Shown: positions 38,042-48,764, counted from the first letter of the stretch. The stretch is 64,000 bases of DNA from Chelatococcus reniformis (GCF_014640075.1 NZ_BMGG01000001.1:62001-126000), one strand, 5' to 3'. Numbers and translations: made by a program. The notes: a model not told the origin generated them from the sequence alone.

Positions 38042-38869
38042 ATGGAGGAGGCCCGAGGCTGGCTCGGCCGCAGAATCGCCGACTTCCTCACCAAGGAGCT
38101 CGATGGCTATAGCCCCTCCGCACCGCCGGACCCGGAGGCACTGGCGCGGGTGCTGCAGCCCGGCGACGTGCTCCTGGTCGAGGGCAACACCCGCATCGCC
38201 AGCATCATCAAGTACATGACGCAGTCCACGTGGTCGCACGCCGCTCTCTATGTCGGCGACATCCCCGGCACCGAGAGCGAGGGCGAGGCCCACACGCTGA
38301 TCGAAGCCGACGTGAAGCTCGGCATCGTGTCGGTCCCGCTGGCGAAGTACGAGCACGCGCACGTGCGCATCTGCCGCCCTGTCGCGATGACTCCGAAGGA
38401 CCGCGCCGAGGTGGTGCGTTTCGTGACCTCGCGCATCGGCCAGAGGTACGACATGAAGAATGTGGTCGACCTGGCGCGCTACCTTCTGCCCCTGCCGATT
38501 CCCGCGCGCTTCCGCCGGCGCATGATCGCGGTGGGATCCGGAGAGCCGACCCGCGCGATCTGCTCGACGCTGATCGCCGAGGCCTTCCAGCACGTGCGCT
38601 ACCCGATCCTGCCGCGCATCGACACCAACAAGCGGCGGGGCATCACCCACTACGCCCGCGCCGAGCTGATTCACATCCGCCACCACAGCCTCTATGCGCC
38701 GCGCGATTTCGACATCTCGCCCTACTTCGCCATCCTGAAGCCCACCATCGAGATGGGGTTCGACTATAAGCGCTTCATCTGGCGGGACGATTCGACCGGC
38801 GCGGGGGCTGGCGAGCGGCAGGTCGGCCGGATCGGCATGCCCGACCCGCCACCGGCTCCGGGAAGCTAG
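38042..38869 (+). CDS. YiiX/YebB-like permuted NlpC/P60-type hydrolase
   Basis: A 275-residue protein with the layout of permuted papain-like amidases: an early catalytic His in TWSHAALYVGD, then an acidic strand in LIEADVKLGI, and a late catalytic Cys in RAICSTLIAEAFQ. An LQPGDVLLVEGNTRIASIIKYM segment is also family-like. No signal peptide is visible. Such enzymes hydrolyse amide or ester bonds of lipids or peptides; the substrate here is unknown. The ATG at 38042 follows GGAGGGAGG by five bases, deciding it over a GTG at 38027. Confidence 0.82.
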   Translation: MEEARGWLGRRIADFLTKELDGYSPSAPPDPEALARVLQPGDVLLVEGNTRIASIIKYMTQSTWSHAALYVGDIPGTESEGEAHTLIEADVKLGIVSVPLAKYEHAHVRICRPVAMTPKDRAEVVRFVTSRIGQRYDMKNVVDLARYLLPLPIPARFRRRMIAVGSGEPTRAICSTLIAEAFQHVRYPILPRIDTNKRRGITHYARAELIHIRHHSLYAPRDFDISPYFAILKPTIEMGFDYKRFIWRDDSTGAGAGERQVGRIGMPDPPPAPGS

Positions 38870-39238
38870 AGTAGCTCGCAATGGGATGAGGTCATCCGAT
38901 GGCGCAGAACCGCTCATAACCATTTGAAACCCGAGCGCGTACCGATCGCAAAACCCTGCCCGATCGGAGAGAAGCGGTCCAAATTCAACAGGTTGCAGCA
39001 TTCCGCTGCGATCGGATGATTTCATCTGGCGGCGAAATGCTTTACGGCATGACCCCGCACGCCGACGGAAGCGGCCGCGATCACGGTCCAGCCGAACGCC
39101 TAGAGCATTTGAATTGGAGCGCCAATCCGGACCGCGCCGCGACGGTCGGGGCGCGCAGCGCCCCCGGGACGGCGCCCCCGGCGGCACCTGCGGGGCCTTC
39201 ATGGCGCGTGCACAGGCGACCTGGTGAGTTGGAGAGGC
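38870..39238. repeat. Intergenic region with several palindromic repeats
   Basis: This 369-base gap has no plausible gene. It contains GGATGA-GG-TCATCC (38884-38897), a GATCGGATGATTTCATC copy (39010-39026) and AGAGCATTTGAATTGGAGCGCC (39102 onward), all related to the dispersed family. Codons open through this region are chance frames of repeat DNA. Confidence 0.55.
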
Positions 39239-39988
39239 ATGACGACGAGCCCGTTCATACTGGTCGAGGGAGCCGTAAAGGCGTTCAGCCAGATCCTGTC
39301 GCCGCCCTTCCGGCGGCTGCTGAGCCTCTCGCTTTTGCTGACCGCCGGCATCCTGCTGCTGGTCTGGTTCGGCCTGACGCGGCTGTTCAACTATTATCTG
39401 TCCAACCACAGCATCAGCGGATCATACCCGATCCTCGACACCCTGGCGTTCTTCCTCGTCGGCATCGGGTTGTTCGTGGGACTGGCGTTCCTGCTGCCGC
39501 CGGTGTCGGCACTGGTCTCCGGCTACTTCCTGGACGAGGCGGCCGAGGCGGTGGAGCAGCGCTACTATCCGAACGATGTGCCAGGCACGCCGCTATCGTT
39601 CGGCCGCTCGTTGCTCTACGGGCTGCGCTTCGCCGGCCTGTCGCTCGCCGTCAACATCGTCGCGCTGCTGCTGGTGTTCGTGCCCGGCGTCAACCTGATC
39701 GCCTTCTTCGTCGCCAACGGCTACCTGCTCGGCCGCGAATATTTCGAGATGGCCGCCGCCCGCTTCAGGCCCGTGGCGGACGCGGAAGCGATGCGCGTGC
39801 GCAACCGGGCGACCGTCTTCCTCGGCGGCCTCGCCATCGCGGCGTTGGTGGTGGTGCCCTTCGCCAATCTGCTGACGCCGCTGTTCGGCATCGCGCTGAT
39901 GGTCCACGTGCACAAGGCGCTCAGCCGGGCGGAGCCGGCCGGGCAGACCCAGCTGAGCCGCCGGCCCGCCGGCAGCGAGGTCAAGTAA
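39239..39988 (+). CDS. EI24 / CysZ-like membrane protein
   Basis: Integral membrane protein of 249 residues with four or five hydrophobic segments (about 27-50, 70-95, 130-165 and 195-215). The pattern LPPVSALVSGYFLDEAAEAVE followed by a Tyr-Tyr-Pro, and NGYLLGREYFEMAAAR, matches the EI24 domain of CysZ-type proteins. CysZ moves sulfate in enterics; in Alphaproteobacteria the function is not settled, so only the family is claimed. GGAGAGG lies just before the ATG at 39239. Confidence 0.85.
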   Translation: MTTSPFILVEGAVKAFSQILSPPFRRLLSLSLLLTAGILLLVWFGLTRLFNYYLSNHSISGSYPILDTLAFFLVGIGLFVGLAFLLPPVSALVSGYFLDEAAEAVEQRYYPNDVPGTPLSFGRSLLYGLRFAGLSLAVNIVALLLVFVPGVNLIAFFVANGYLLGREYFEMAAARFRPVADAEAMRVRNRATVFLGGLAIAALVVVPFANLLTPLFGIALMVHVHKALSRAEPAGQTQLSRRPAGSEVK

Positions 39989-40050
39989 GGCACGTGCGGC
40001 GGGACGCGCGCTTCACGATTGGGCAGGACCGCCCAGCGCGAAAGAAGCGC

Positions 40051-41094
40051 TCAAGATTCAATGGCTTGAGCGTCGTGTCGCAGCGGCGCCGGCGGCAGGT
40101 CGGACGAATCGAACTGCCCGGTCTTGCGGAAGCGCCACAGGTAGGTGGGCACGATGGCATCATAGCCCGTCGGCGTGATGCCGATGCCCTCCAGGGTCCG
40201 CCCCTCGCGCGTGGCGGCATCCGAGACCACGTTGTCGACCTGGAGCAGCCTCACCTGGTCGCGGGTGATGCGCAGGACCTGCGGCCACATCGACAGCGTC
40301 ATGGTGGTTGCCACCTCGGTCAACCACGCCTGCAGGCGTGCGAGCGGCAGCGGCAGCGGCACGATCGGCGTGCTGCGGCGGGTCGTCGCCAGCACGTAGT
40401 CGACGAGTTCGCGCAGGGTGCGGGTCTCCGGCCCGCCGAGCTCGTAGACGCCGGCGGCCACGGCGCCGTCTACGGCACGCGCCACGGCCGCAGCCACGTC
40501 ACCGACGAACACCGGCTGCATGCGCGTGTCGCCTCCCGCCAGCGGCAGCACCGGAAGGATGCGGGCAAGCTCGGCGAAGCGGTTGAAGAACTGGTCCTCC
40601 GGCCCGAAGATGACGGAGGGCCTGAGGATCGCTGCACCAGGAATGGCGGCGCGAACGCCGGCTTCGCCCTCGGCCTTGGTGAGCGCGTATTGGGAGGCGG
40701 AGTCCGGATCGGCGCCGAGCGCCGAAATATGCACCAGACGGTCGATGCCGCGAGCGGCCGCGGCCTCCGCAATGATGCGCGGGCCGAAGGCCTGCACCGC
40801 GTCGAAGCGCTGCCGGCCGCCCTCCTGCAGGATGCCCACCAGGTTGACCACCGCATGCGCGCCCTCGAGCGCCCGCTCGACGGACGCCCGATTGCGCACG
40901 TTGGCCTGCACCGGGCTGATCTGGCCGACGCCGCCGAGCGGCTGGAGATGGCCGGCAAGATCGGGACGCCGCACGGCGACACGGATGCGATGACCACGCT
41001 TGGCCAGCGCACGCACCACGTGGCGGCCGACGAAGCCGGATCCACCGAAAACCGTCACCAGCGTTTCGGATGGCTGTTGCCTGCTGAAAGACAT
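40051..41094 (-). CDS. Complex I NDUFA9-subunit-family protein (atypical SDR)
   Basis: NAD(P)-binding protein of 347 residues related to the NDUFA9 accessory subunit of respiratory complex I. The nucleotide loop is [40 protein letters not shown] holds the SDR-like Tyr-x3-Lys, and [17 protein letters not shown] is a family mark. In bacteria these proteins may act in quinone synthesis or complex I assembly. The ATG at 41094 follows GGAG by eight bases; a start at 41118 is possible. Divergent to proB. Confidence 0.9.
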   Translation of the reverse strand: MSFSRQQPSETLVTVFGGSGFVGRHVVRALAKRGHRIRVAVRRPDLAGHLQPLGGVGQISPVQANVRNRASVERALEGAHAVVNLVGILQEGGRQRFDAVQAFGPRIIAEAAAARGIDRLVHISALGADPDSASQYALTKAEGEAGVRAAIPGAAILRPSVIFGPEDQFFNRFAELARILPVLPLAGGDTRMQPVFVGDVAAAVARAVDGAVAAGVYELGGPETRTLRELVDYVLATTRRSTPIVPLPLPLARLQAWLTEVATTMTLSMWPQVLRITRDQVRLLQVDNVVSDAATREGRTLEGIGITPTGYDAIVPTYLWRFRKTGQFDSSDLPPAPLRHDAQAIES

Positions 41095-41227
41095 GGGGCT
41101 CTCCGCGGGTATTCCCACTGGTCGGACGAGGCTTCCTAGTCAATCGGCTCGCGGCTGTATAGAGCGAGGTGATCACAGTGCGCCGCGCCTCGAAAGCGGC
41201 CCGTCCGCTCCCACGTTCACCTGTTCC

Positions 41228-42370
41228 ATGGCCAAGACACGTTCCCTCGACAGTTTCCGCCGCATCGTCGTGAAGGTCGGCTCCGCCCTGCTGGTCGACC
41301 GCGACCGCGGCCGCGTGCGCGAAGAATGGCTAGCGGCGCTCGCCGACGACCTCGCCGCGCTGCATCGCCGCGGTGCCGACGTGCTTGTGGTGTCGTCCGG
41401 CTCCATCGCGCTGGGCCGCACAGTGCTCGCGCTGCCCCCCGGCCAGCTCAAGCTCGAGGACGGCCAGGCCGCCGCCGCGGTGGGGCAGATCGCCCTGGCG
41501 CGCATCTGGGCCGAGGTGCTGGGCGCCCACGGGATCACCGCCGGCCAGGTGCTGGTGACGCTGTGGGACACGGAGGAACGACGGCGCTACCTCAACGCCC
41601 GTGCCACCCTGGCCAAGCTGCTCGAATGGCGCGCCATTCCCGTGATCAACGAGAACGACACGGTGGCCACCAGCGAAATCCGCTACGGCGACAACGACCG
41701 CCTCGCCGCGCGTGTCGCCACCATGGCGGGCGCCGACCTGCTGGTGCTGCTGTCCGACGTGGACGGGCTCTACACGGGGCCGCCGGCGAGCGATCCGGGC
41801 GCCACGCTCATTCCCGTGGTCGAGCGCATCACGCCGGAGATCGAGGCCATGGCGGGCGGCGCCGCCTCAGAGCATTCGCGCGGCGGCATGCGCACCAAGA
41901 TCGAGGCGGCCAAGATCGCGACCCAGGGCGGCGCCCACATGGTGATCGCCTCCGGCCAGGTCGAGAGGCCGTTACGATGCATCGCCAAGGGGGCGCCGGC
42001 CACCTGGTTCCTCTCGCCGTCCACCCCCACCCGAGCGCGCAAGACCTGGATCGCCGGCATGCTGGAGAGCCGCGGAACGGTGACCATCGACGACGGCGCG
42101 CTCGCCGCCCTGAGGCGCGGCAAGAGCCTGCTGCCGGCCGGCGTGGTGCGGGTCGACGGCAGCTTCGCGCGCGGCGACCCGCTGCTCGTGCGCGGCCTCG
42201 ACGGTACCGAGGTCGGCCGCGGCCTGTCGAACTATGACGCCGAGGATGCGGCACGCATCGCCGGCAAATCGTCGGCCGACATTCCCGCCATCGTCGGCTT
42301 CACCGGGCGCACCGAGCTGATCCACCGCGACGTCTTCGTGCTTGCCGGCGCGCTGAAGGGGCCCGGCTAG
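41228..42370 (+). CDS. proB: Glutamate 5-kinase (with PUA domain)
   Basis: First step of proline synthesis: phosphorylates glutamate with ATP. The 380-residue protein has an amino-acid-kinase domain ([62 protein letters not shown]) and a C-terminal PUA domain from about residue 285. The ATG at 41228 begins at the family start; a frame extending to 41000 overlaps the divergent gene and is not used. proA follows after 176 bases. Confidence 0.97.
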   Translation: MAKTRSLDSFRRIVVKVGSALLVDRDRGRVREEWLAALADDLAALHRRGADVLVVSSGSIALGRTVLALPPGQLKLEDGQAAAAVGQIALARIWAEVLGAHGITAGQVLVTLWDTEERRRYLNARATLAKLLEWRAIPVINENDTVATSEIRYGDNDRLAARVATMAGADLLVLLSDVDGLYTGPPASDPGATLIPVVERITPEIEAMAGGAASEHSRGGMRTKIEAAKIATQGGAHMVIASGQVERPLRCIAKGAPATWFLSPSTPTRARKTWIAGMLESRGTVTIDDGALAALRRGKSLLPAGVVRVDGSFARGDPLLVRGLDGTEVGRGLSNYDAEDAARIAGKSSADIPAIVGFTGRTELIHRDVFVLAGALKGPG

Positions 42371-42546
42371 CCGGCACGGACGGGGTGCTTCGCCCCCGGG
42401 CCGAAGCCCGCGGATGCGCGGATGCCCGGACGGCACCGGCCGCGCAGGATGGCCGGCAAACCCTTGCCAGAGCCGAAGGCAACCCCTTAATGAGGGCTTG
42501 ACGGCGGCGGCGGTCTGGCGTCGGCGTCCGATGCAAGGTGACGGTG

Positions 42547-43860
42547 ATGAGCGTAGCGCTGCTCTCGGAGCACAAGTCCACCTCCGCGACCGAGGCGGAG
42601 CCGGCGGTGGCGCCCGTCATGATCGAGATCGGCAGGCGCGCCCGCGCCGCTCAGCGGCGCCTCGCCCTGGCCCCGGCCGAGACGAAGCGCGCCGGCCTGG
42701 CCGCGGCAGCGGCGGCGATCCGCGCGGCCGCGCCGGCGATCCTGGATGCCAACCGCGCCGACGCCGAGGAAGCCCGTCGGAACGGGCAGTCGGAATCCTA
42801 CATCGATCGCCTGCTGCTCGATGCACGGCGCGTTGAAGCCATCGCCGCGGCGGTCGACGAGATCGCAGAGCTGCCCGATCCGGTGGGCCGCGTCACGGCG
42901 CGCTTCGAGCGGCCGAACGGCCTCGTCATCGAGCGCGTGTCGACACCGCTCGGCGTCGTCGGCGTGATCTTCGAGAGCCGGCCGAACGTGACTGCGGACG
43001 CCGGCGCCCTGTGCCTCAAGGCCGGCAACGCGGCGATCCTGCGGTCCGGCTCCGATAGTTTCCGCTCCGCCCAAGCCATCGCCGCGGCCATGGCGACGGG
43101 CCTAGCGTCGGCCGGTCTGCCGGCCCACGCCGTGCAGCTGGTGCCGACGCGCGACCGGGCCGCCGTGGGTCTGATGCTGGCCGGCCTCGACGGGGCCATC
43201 GATGTCATCGTGCCGCGGGGCGGCAAGAGCCTTGTCGCCCGTGTGCAGCACGAGGCGCGGGTTCCGGTCTTCGCTCACCTGGACGGGCTCAATCACGTCT
43301 ACGTCCACGGCGACGCCGACCTGGACCTGGCCCGACAGGTGGTGCTGAACTCCAAGATGCGGCGCACCAGCGTGTGCGGCGCGGCCGAGACGCTGCTCGT
43401 TGACCGGGCGGGAGCCGCCCGCCTGCTCGCGCCGCTCGTCGCCACGCTGCTGGAGGCGGGCTGCGAAGTCCGCGGGGACGCCGCGACCGCCGCGGCCGAT
43501 ACCCGGGTGAAGCCCGCGGTCGATGATGACTGGCGCACCGAATACCTGGACGCGGTGATCTCGGTCCGGCTCGTCGACGGCCTCGACGCGGCCATCGACC
43601 ACATCGAGACCTACGGCTCCCATCACACCGACTGCATCGTGACCGGGGACGAGCCAACGGCGGAGCGGTTCATGGCCGAGGTCGATTCGGCCATCGTGCT
43701 GCACAATGCCTCGACCCAGTTCGCCGACGGCGGCGAGTTCGGCTTTGGCGGCGAGATCGGCATCGCGACCGGCCGCATGCATGCGCGCGGCCCGGTCGGC
43801 ACCGAGCAGCTCACGTCGTTCAAGTACCGGGTCCGCGGCACAGGCCAGACCCGGCCCTGA
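42547..43860 (+). CDS. proA: Glutamate-5-semialdehyde dehydrogenase (gamma-glutamyl phosphate reductase)
   Basis: Second step of proline synthesis: NADPH-dependent reduction of gamma-glutamyl phosphate. The 437-residue protein shows [32 protein letters not shown], the catalytic Cys in [13 protein letters not shown], and [15 protein letters not shown]. The ATG at 42547 follows AAGGTGA by five bases. It is followed by the nadD-rsfS-rlmH cluster usual in this group. Confidence 0.97.
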   Translation: MSVALLSEHKSTSATEAEPAVAPVMIEIGRRARAAQRRLALAPAETKRAGLAAAAAAIRAAAPAILDANRADAEEARRNGQSESYIDRLLLDARRVEAIAAAVDEIAELPDPVGRVTARFERPNGLVIERVSTPLGVVGVIFESRPNVTADAGALCLKAGNAAILRSGSDSFRSAQAIAAAMATGLASAGLPAHAVQLVPTRDRAAVGLMLAGLDGAIDVIVPRGGKSLVARVQHEARVPVFAHLDGLNHVYVHGDADLDLARQVVLNSKMRRTSVCGAAETLLVDRAGAARLLAPLVATLLEAGCEVRGDAATAAADTRVKPAVDDDWRTEYLDAVISVRLVDGLDAAIDHIETYGSHHTDCIVTGDEPTAERFMAEVDSAIVLHNASTQFADGGEFGFGGEIGIATGRMHARGPVGTEQLTSFKYRVRGTGQTRP

Positions 43861-43974
43861 CCGCGGCGCCAGTCACGGCTCTTGGGCATGCGCTCGGCCG
43901 AGCCAAGATGTGCCAGCTCTCCGCGCCGGAAGCGCTACTTTCCGGACGAGCGCGCCCACCCCATCAAGGGGCGT

Positions 43975-44217
43975 TCAGTGTGCCGCCGAAACGCTTGCCG
44001 CGGCGGGCAGCGGCGCGGGCAGATCCCCGGCCAGTTGCAGCGCCTGGGTCAGTTCCTCGACGCTTTCCTTCACCTTCAGCAGATCGGGATGATGCAAGCT
44101 GCCGCAGGCCAGGTAGATCGTCGAACCTCCGGCGGCAATTGGCCTGACCATGAGGATATGCGACGAGTTCAGCAGGATTCTCGTATTGTCGTTTCGTTCG
44201 GTGACGCGAATGAGCAT
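43975..44217 (-). CDS. Small conserved protein, FlbD-like
   Basis: An 80-residue protein encoded against the direction of its neighbours. An excellent GGAGG ribosome site lies six bases before the ATG at 44217, so it is very likely real. The pattern of an N-terminal beta-rich part ([19 protein letters not shown]) and the end [15 protein letters not shown] resembles small FlbD-type proteins found near flagellar genes, but no flagellar gene is in the window. The Ala/Pro-rich tail is probably disordered. Function unknown. Confidence 0.65.
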   Translation of the reverse strand: MLIRVTERNDNTRILLNSSHILMVRPIAAGGSTIYLACGSLHHPDLLKVKESVEELTQALQLAGDLPAPLPAAASVSAAH

Positions 44218-44300
44218 CGTTGCCTCCGTCCTTCAGCTCCTCCCGTGATCCTCGACGCCTCAGTTGCCATGTCATTTCCGTCGGCGCCGGGTGGCTGAGC

Positions 44301-44924
44301 ATGGCCGGTCTTCCTGTCCTGCCGACGCACGCCCCAGGTATGAATATCGGCCTATTCGGCGGCTCCTTCAATCCGCCGCATGCCGGTCATCGCCTGGTCG
44401 CGACGGCGGCCCTGAAGCGGCTCGGCCTCCACCGCGTCTGGTGGCTGGTGACTCCGGGCAATCCGCTGAAGAACAACAGCGAGTTGCCGGCGCTGGCGAC
44501 GCGCCTGGCAGCGGCACGGCGGCTGGCGCGGCATCCACGCGTCTCGGTGACCGGCTTCGAGGCCGAGATCGGCGCCCGGTATACGTACGACACCGTGGCG
44601 TACCTCAAGCGTCGCTGCCCGGAGGTGCGCTTCGTCTGGCTGATGGGCGCCGACAGCTTCGCCAACTTTCACCGCTGGCAGAACTGGCGGCGCATGGCAG
44701 CGCTGATCCCCATCGCCGTCATCGATAGGCCGGGCCTCACCATCGCCGCCGCCCGCTCCCGCGCGGCAACGGCACTGGCGCGCTACCGTCTGCCGGAGGA
44801 GGAGGCGCATCTGCTGGCCGGCAGGCCACCGCCCGCCTGGATCTTCCTGCACGGACCGCGCTCGCCGCTGTCGTCGACGGCTCTGCGCCGCGGCGCAGAG
44901 CCCGGCGGCGATGCCAGCCGGTAG
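44301..44924 (+). CDS. nadD: Nicotinate-nucleotide adenylyltransferase
   Basis: Forms nicotinate adenine dinucleotide from nicotinate mononucleotide and ATP in NAD synthesis. The 207-residue protein has the nucleotidyltransferase motif [15 protein letters not shown] near the N-terminus, [26 protein letters not shown], and a C-terminal SPLSSTALR in the place of the ISSTxIR motif. The ATG at 44301 is preferred over 44220. Confidence 0.95.
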   Translation: MAGLPVLPTHAPGMNIGLFGGSFNPPHAGHRLVATAALKRLGLHRVWWLVTPGNPLKNNSELPALATRLAAARRLARHPRVSVTGFEAEIGARYTYDTVAYLKRRCPEVRFVWLMGADSFANFHRWQNWRRMAALIPIAVIDRPGLTIAAARSRAATALARYRLPEEEAHLLAGRPPPAWIFLHGPRSPLSSTALRRGAEPGGDASR

Positions 44925-45058
44925 CGCGCGGGACCTGAATTCTCAGCCGCTCAAGCCCTGCGCTGCGGTCGTCGTTGAACCGTCGCCTCATTAACGCTAT
45001 GTTCAGGGGCATGGGCGCGCTCGTCACGCCCTCCACTGAGGACCAGGCACTGAACCAC

Positions 45059-45484
45059 ATGCCTCTTCGCGAAGCGGACGTTGCTCCGTTTCCCCCGGCT
45101 GCCGGACCTACGCACCGGCCGGCCGATGCGCAGGCGGGCCGCGATGCCCTGACGGTCGCGCGCCATTGTCTCGATGACATGAAAGCCGAAGAGACGGTCG
45201 AAATCGACCTCGTCGGAAAGACCTCCCTCGCCGACACCATGATGATTGCGTCCGGCCGCTCGCACCGACACGTCGGTTCGATCGCGGAACGAGTCATCGA
45301 GGCGTTGAAGGGCGCAGGGGTCGGACCGGTCCGCGTCGAAGGCCTCTCCACGTGCGACTGGGTGCTGATCGACGCCGGGGACCTGATCATCCACGTGTTC
45401 AGGCCCGAGGTACGCGGCTTCTACAATCTGGAAAAGATGTGGGGCGCGAGCCGGCCGGCGGAGCAGGAGCGCCTCGTCGGCTGA
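45059..45484 (+). CDS. rsfS: Ribosomal silencing factor RsfS
   Basis: Binds ribosomal protein L14 and blocks subunit joining under starvation. The conserved core is CLDDMKAEETVEIDLVGKTSLADTM, IASGRSHRHVGSIAERV, and the end CDWVLIDAGDLIIHVFRPEVRGFYNLEKMWG. The start is uncertain: candidates are TTG 44975, ATG 44999, 45011 and 45059. None has a good ribosome site; 45059 gives 141 residues, near the family size. It lies between nadD and rlmH as expected. Confidence 0.9.
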   Translation: MPLREADVAPFPPAAGPTHRPADAQAGRDALTVARHCLDDMKAEETVEIDLVGKTSLADTMMIASGRSHRHVGSIAERVIEALKGAGVGPVRVEGLSTCDWVLIDAGDLIIHVFRPEVRGFYNLEKMWGASRPAEQERLVG

Positions 45485-45499
45485 CGGTCAAGCGCGGCA

Positions 45500-45994
45500 G
45501 TGAAGATAGGCCTGATCGCGGTCGGCCGGCTGAAGGCCGGGCCGGAGCGTGAGCTCGCCCAGCGTTACCACGAGCGCGCCACTGCCCTCGGACGGACGTT
45601 GGGATTGGCAGTGCTTCCCTTCGTCGAGCTCGCCGAAAGCCGCTCGCCCGATACGTCCGGCCGCAAGGCGGAGGAGGCTGCGGCGATCCTCGCCAGAATC
45701 GACACCGGCCGGGCCGCCGATACGGCCGTCGTTGCCTTTGATGAGCGCGGCGAGGCGGTAACGAGCGAAGTCTTTGCCGGACGGCTCGCCGCCTGGCGCG
45801 ACGGCGGAATGCCTGGGATGGCGCTGGTCATCGGCGGCCCCGATGGCCTCGACCCGGCCGTCCGGCAGCGGGCCGACCTCACGTTGTCGTTCGGCGCCAT
45901 GACGTTGCCCCATCAGATCGTCAGGGTCCTCGTGCTCGAACAGCTGTATCGCGCCATGACAATCATGGCGGGACATCCCTATCATCGCCCTTAA
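45500..45994 (+). CDS. rlmH: 23S rRNA (pseudouridine-1915-N3)-methyltransferase RlmH
   Basis: SPOUT-class methyltransferase of 164 residues acting on pseudouridine 1915 in helix 69 of 23S rRNA. Family segments are IGLIAVGRLKAGPERELAQRY, VAFDERG, MALVIGGPDGLDP and LSFGAMTLPHQIVRVLVLEQLYRA, ending in HPYHRP. A GTG start at 45500 fits the family N-terminus. It follows rsfS after 15 bases. Confidence 0.96.
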   Translation: MKIGLIAVGRLKAGPERELAQRYHERATALGRTLGLAVLPFVELAESRSPDTSGRKAEEAAAILARIDTGRAADTAVVAFDERGEAVTSEVFAGRLAAWRDGGMPGMALVIGGPDGLDPAVRQRADLTLSFGAMTLPHQIVRVLVLEQLYRAMTIMAGHPYHRP

Positions 45995-46062
45995 CCGATT
46001 CGGCACGGTTCGTGCGTGTCACTGCCGTCCCCGCCGACCTTGCGCGCCCGATGTAAGCCCTG

Positions 46063-47424
46063 ATGCAGCCGCCCGTCCCCGCCGCCCTGCTCCTCACTGC
46101 ACTCGTCTTCGCCGCCGCGGGCGTCGCTTTGCCGCGGCAGGCGGCCGGCCAGGCACAGGCCGGCAGGGCAGCGGCGGAGGGACCGACGCCGGCCGACGCG
46201 GCGGCGCGCGCGCAGCGGCTGGTCGATAAGCAGACGCGCGAGCGCGAGCTCAAGGAGATCGAGACCAAGCTGCAGACCAATGCCGAGGCGCGTGCCAAGC
46301 TTGACGCGGAGATCGCGAGCATCCGCTCCGACCGTGCCCAGCTCAACGCCGCCCTCCTCGACACAACCGCCAAGGTGCAGGCAACGGAGGAGCGCATCTC
46401 GGCGCTCGACGATCGGCTGATGGTGCTGAACGACAGCGCCGCCGCGATCCGCCGGTCGTTCGAGAGCCGGCGGGCGGTGATTGTCGAGGTGCTGGCGGCG
46501 CTCCAGCGCATGGGACGACGGCCGCCGCCGGCCGTGCTGACCAGCCCGGACGACATGCTGGCGGCGGTGCGCACCTCGATCCTGCTCGGCGCCGTGGTGC
46601 CGGAGTTGCGCGCCGAGACCGAGACGCTCGCCGCCGATCTCGGCGAGTTGGTACGGCTCTCCGACAGCATCAAGGCGGACCAGGCGAGCCGCCGACAGGA
46701 GCTTGAAGCCATCGTCGAGGAGCGCCGACGGCTCGCCTCGCTCATCGACGCGCGCCAATCGAGGCTCACCGATGCGGAAAAGAATGCGGCGAGCGAAAGC
46801 GCCCATGCGGAGGCCCTCGCCAAGCAAGTGACCTCGCTCAAGGATCTGATCGGCCGCCTGGAGACGGAGCTGAGCGCGGCGCAGCGCAACGCGGAATCCG
46901 CGCGCAAGGCCGAAGAGGAACTGAAGGTGGCGCGCGACAAACTCGCGTCCCTCGCCTTCAAGGATCCGGCGCGGCTGGCGCCCAAGATCGCCTTCGTCGA
47001 CGCCAAGGGGCAACTGCCGCTGCCGCTCGGCGGCAGCACGGTCACCAGCTTCGGCAGCGCCGACGGAACGGGCGGCAAATCCCAGGGCCTCACCATTTCG
47101 GGCCGTGCCGGCGCCATCGTTTCGGCGCCTTGTGATGGTTGGATCTCGTTCGCTGGTCCCTTCCGCTCCTTCGGGCAACTCTTGATCATCAATGCCGGGG
47201 GCGGATATTATGTCTTGTTGGCTGGCATGGATCGGATCAACGTGAGTCTCGGTCAGTTCGTGTTGGCCGGCGAGCCTGTCGCCGTCATGGGAGACGCTGT
47301 CGCGCCATCGCGCGGCGGCGGGGCAGACGGACCTGATCTCTACGTGGAGTTCCGTAAAGACGGGGGGGCGATCGACCCCTCCCCCTGGTGGGCGAAGTCT
47401 CAAGGCGAAAAGGTTCGCGGATGA
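46063..47424 (+). CDS. EnvC-like murein hydrolase activator (coiled coil plus degenerate LytM domain)
   Basis: A 453-residue secreted protein. After a signal peptide (about residues 1-29) a long coiled coil runs to about residue 305. The C-terminal LytM/M23 domain (SQGLTISGRAGAIVSAPCDG to YVEFRKDGGAIDPSPWW) lacks the zinc ligands: the usual HxxxD and HxH positions read otherwise. In Enterobacteria such inactive EnvC proteins switch on cell-wall amidases at the division site. The same role is inferred here. It overlaps ctpA by four bases. Confidence 0.9.
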   Translation: MQPPVPAALLLTALVFAAAGVALPRQAAGQAQAGRAAAEGPTPADAAARAQRLVDKQTRERELKEIETKLQTNAEARAKLDAEIASIRSDRAQLNAALLDTTAKVQATEERISALDDRLMVLNDSAAAIRRSFESRRAVIVEVLAALQRMGRRPPPAVLTSPDDMLAAVRTSILLGAVVPELRAETETLAADLGELVRLSDSIKADQASRRQELEAIVEERRRLASLIDARQSRLTDAEKNAASESAHAEALAKQVTSLKDLIGRLETELSAAQRNAESARKAEEELKVARDKLASLAFKDPARLAPKIAFVDAKGQLPLPLGGSTVTSFGSADGTGGKSQGLTISGRAGAIVSAPCDGWISFAGPFRSFGQLLIINAGGGYYVLLAGMDRINVSLGQFVLAGEPVAVMGDAVAPSRGGGADGPDLYVEFRKDGGAIDPSPWWAKSQGEKVRG

Positions 47425-48764
47425 TGCGGAAAGTTTCTATCCTGATCTGCGGTGCGATGATGGGCGCCGGTGCCACGCTCGTGGCCACACAGACGCGGCT
47501 GATGTCTACGACGAGCGCGGCTGCCGCCTCCGCCGAGATCTACCGCCAGCTCAATCTGTTCGGTGACGTCTTCGAGAAGGTGCGCACCGACTATGTCGAG
47601 AAGCCGGCCGAGGGCAAGCTGATCGAGTCCGCGATCAACGGCATGCTGTCGTCGCTGGATCCGCACTCCAGCTACATGGATGCGAAGAGCTTCAAGGACA
47701 TGCAGGTGGAGACCCGCGGCCAGTTCGGCGGGCTCGGCATCGAGGTGACCCAGGAAGACGGGCAAATCAAGGTCGTCACTCCGATTGACGACACGCCTGC
47801 CGCGCGCGCGGGCATCCTGACCAACGACCTGATCACCAAGATCGACGGCGAGCCGGTGCAGGGCCTCGCCCTCAACCAGGCCGTCGACAAGATGCGCGGC
47901 CCGGTCAACACCCAGGTCAAGCTGACGATCCAGCGTCCCAACCGCAAGGATCCGCTCGAGGTCACCCTCACGCGCGAGATGATCTCCATCCGCTCCGTGC
48001 GCTCGCGTGTGGAAGGCGACATCGCCTACATCCGCCTCACCCAGTTCATCGAGCACAGCTTCGACGACCTGAAGGCCGCGATCGAGAAGACGACCAAGGA
48101 GATCGGCGAGGACAAGATCAAGGGCTACGTGCTCGACCTGCGCAACAACCGCGGCGGCCTGCTCGACCAGGCCGTCTACGTGTCGGACGCCTTCCTCAAC
48201 CGCGGCGAGATCGTCTCCACCCGCGGCCGGAACGCCGACGAGACGCAGCGCTTCAACGCCAAGGCCGGCGACGTCACCAAGGGCAAGCCGGTGATCGTGC
48301 TGGTGAACGGCGGCTCGGCCTCGGCCGCCGAGATCGTCGCCGGCGCCCTGCAGGACCACAAGCGCGCCACGCTGATCGGCACCCGCAGCTTCGGCAAGGG
48401 CTCGGTGCAGACCATCATTCCGCTGGGCGCCAACGGCGCGCTCCGCCTCACCACCGCCCGCTACTACACCCCGTCGGGCCGTTCGATCCAGGCCAAGGGC
48501 ATCGAGCCCGACATCGAGGTGCTGCAGGACATCCCGGACGAGCTCAAGGGCAAGGACGAGACCAAGGGCGAGGCGGGGCTGAAAGGCCACCTGCGCGCGG
48601 CCAATCCGGACAAGGACGACAAGACGGAGGAGAAGTCCGGCTCGTCCGCCTACATCCCGACGGACCCGACCAAGGACAAGCAGCTCCAGGCGGCGCTCGA
48701 GCGCCTGCGCGGCGTCCAGTCGAGCGGCGCCCAGAAGGCGGAGAAGGCCCCCGTGCCGAACTGA
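47421..48764 (+). CDS. ctpA: C-terminal processing protease CtpA (S41 family)
   Basis: Periplasmic serine protease of 447 residues that trims or degrades envelope proteins by recognising their C-termini. It has an N-terminal signal/anchor, a PDZ domain (about 95-170; FGGLGIEVTQEDGQIKVV), and the catalytic Ser-Lys dyad in NGGSASAAEIVAGAL and RSFGKGSVQ. A Lys/Asp-rich C-terminal tail is probably disordered. It is co-translated with the EnvC-like gene, and both act on the cell wall in other bacteria. A strong terminator follows. Confidence 0.95.
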   Translation: MMRKVSILICGAMMGAGATLVATQTRLMSTTSAAAASAEIYRQLNLFGDVFEKVRTDYVEKPAEGKLIESAINGMLSSLDPHSSYMDAKSFKDMQVETRGQFGGLGIEVTQEDGQIKVVTPIDDTPAARAGILTNDLITKIDGEPVQGLALNQAVDKMRGPVNTQVKLTIQRPNRKDPLEVTLTREMISIRSVRSRVEGDIAYIRLTQFIEHSFDDLKAAIEKTTKEIGEDKIKGYVLDLRNNRGGLLDQAVYVSDAFLNRGEIVSTRGRNADETQRFNAKAGDVTKGKPVIVLVNGGSASAAEIVAGALQDHKRATLIGTRSFGKGSVQTIIPLGANGALRLTTARYYTPSGRSIQAKGIEPDIEVLQDIPDELKGKDETKGEAGLKGHLRAANPDKDDKTEEKSGSSAYIPTDPTKDKQLQAALERLRGVQSSGAQKAEKAPVPN

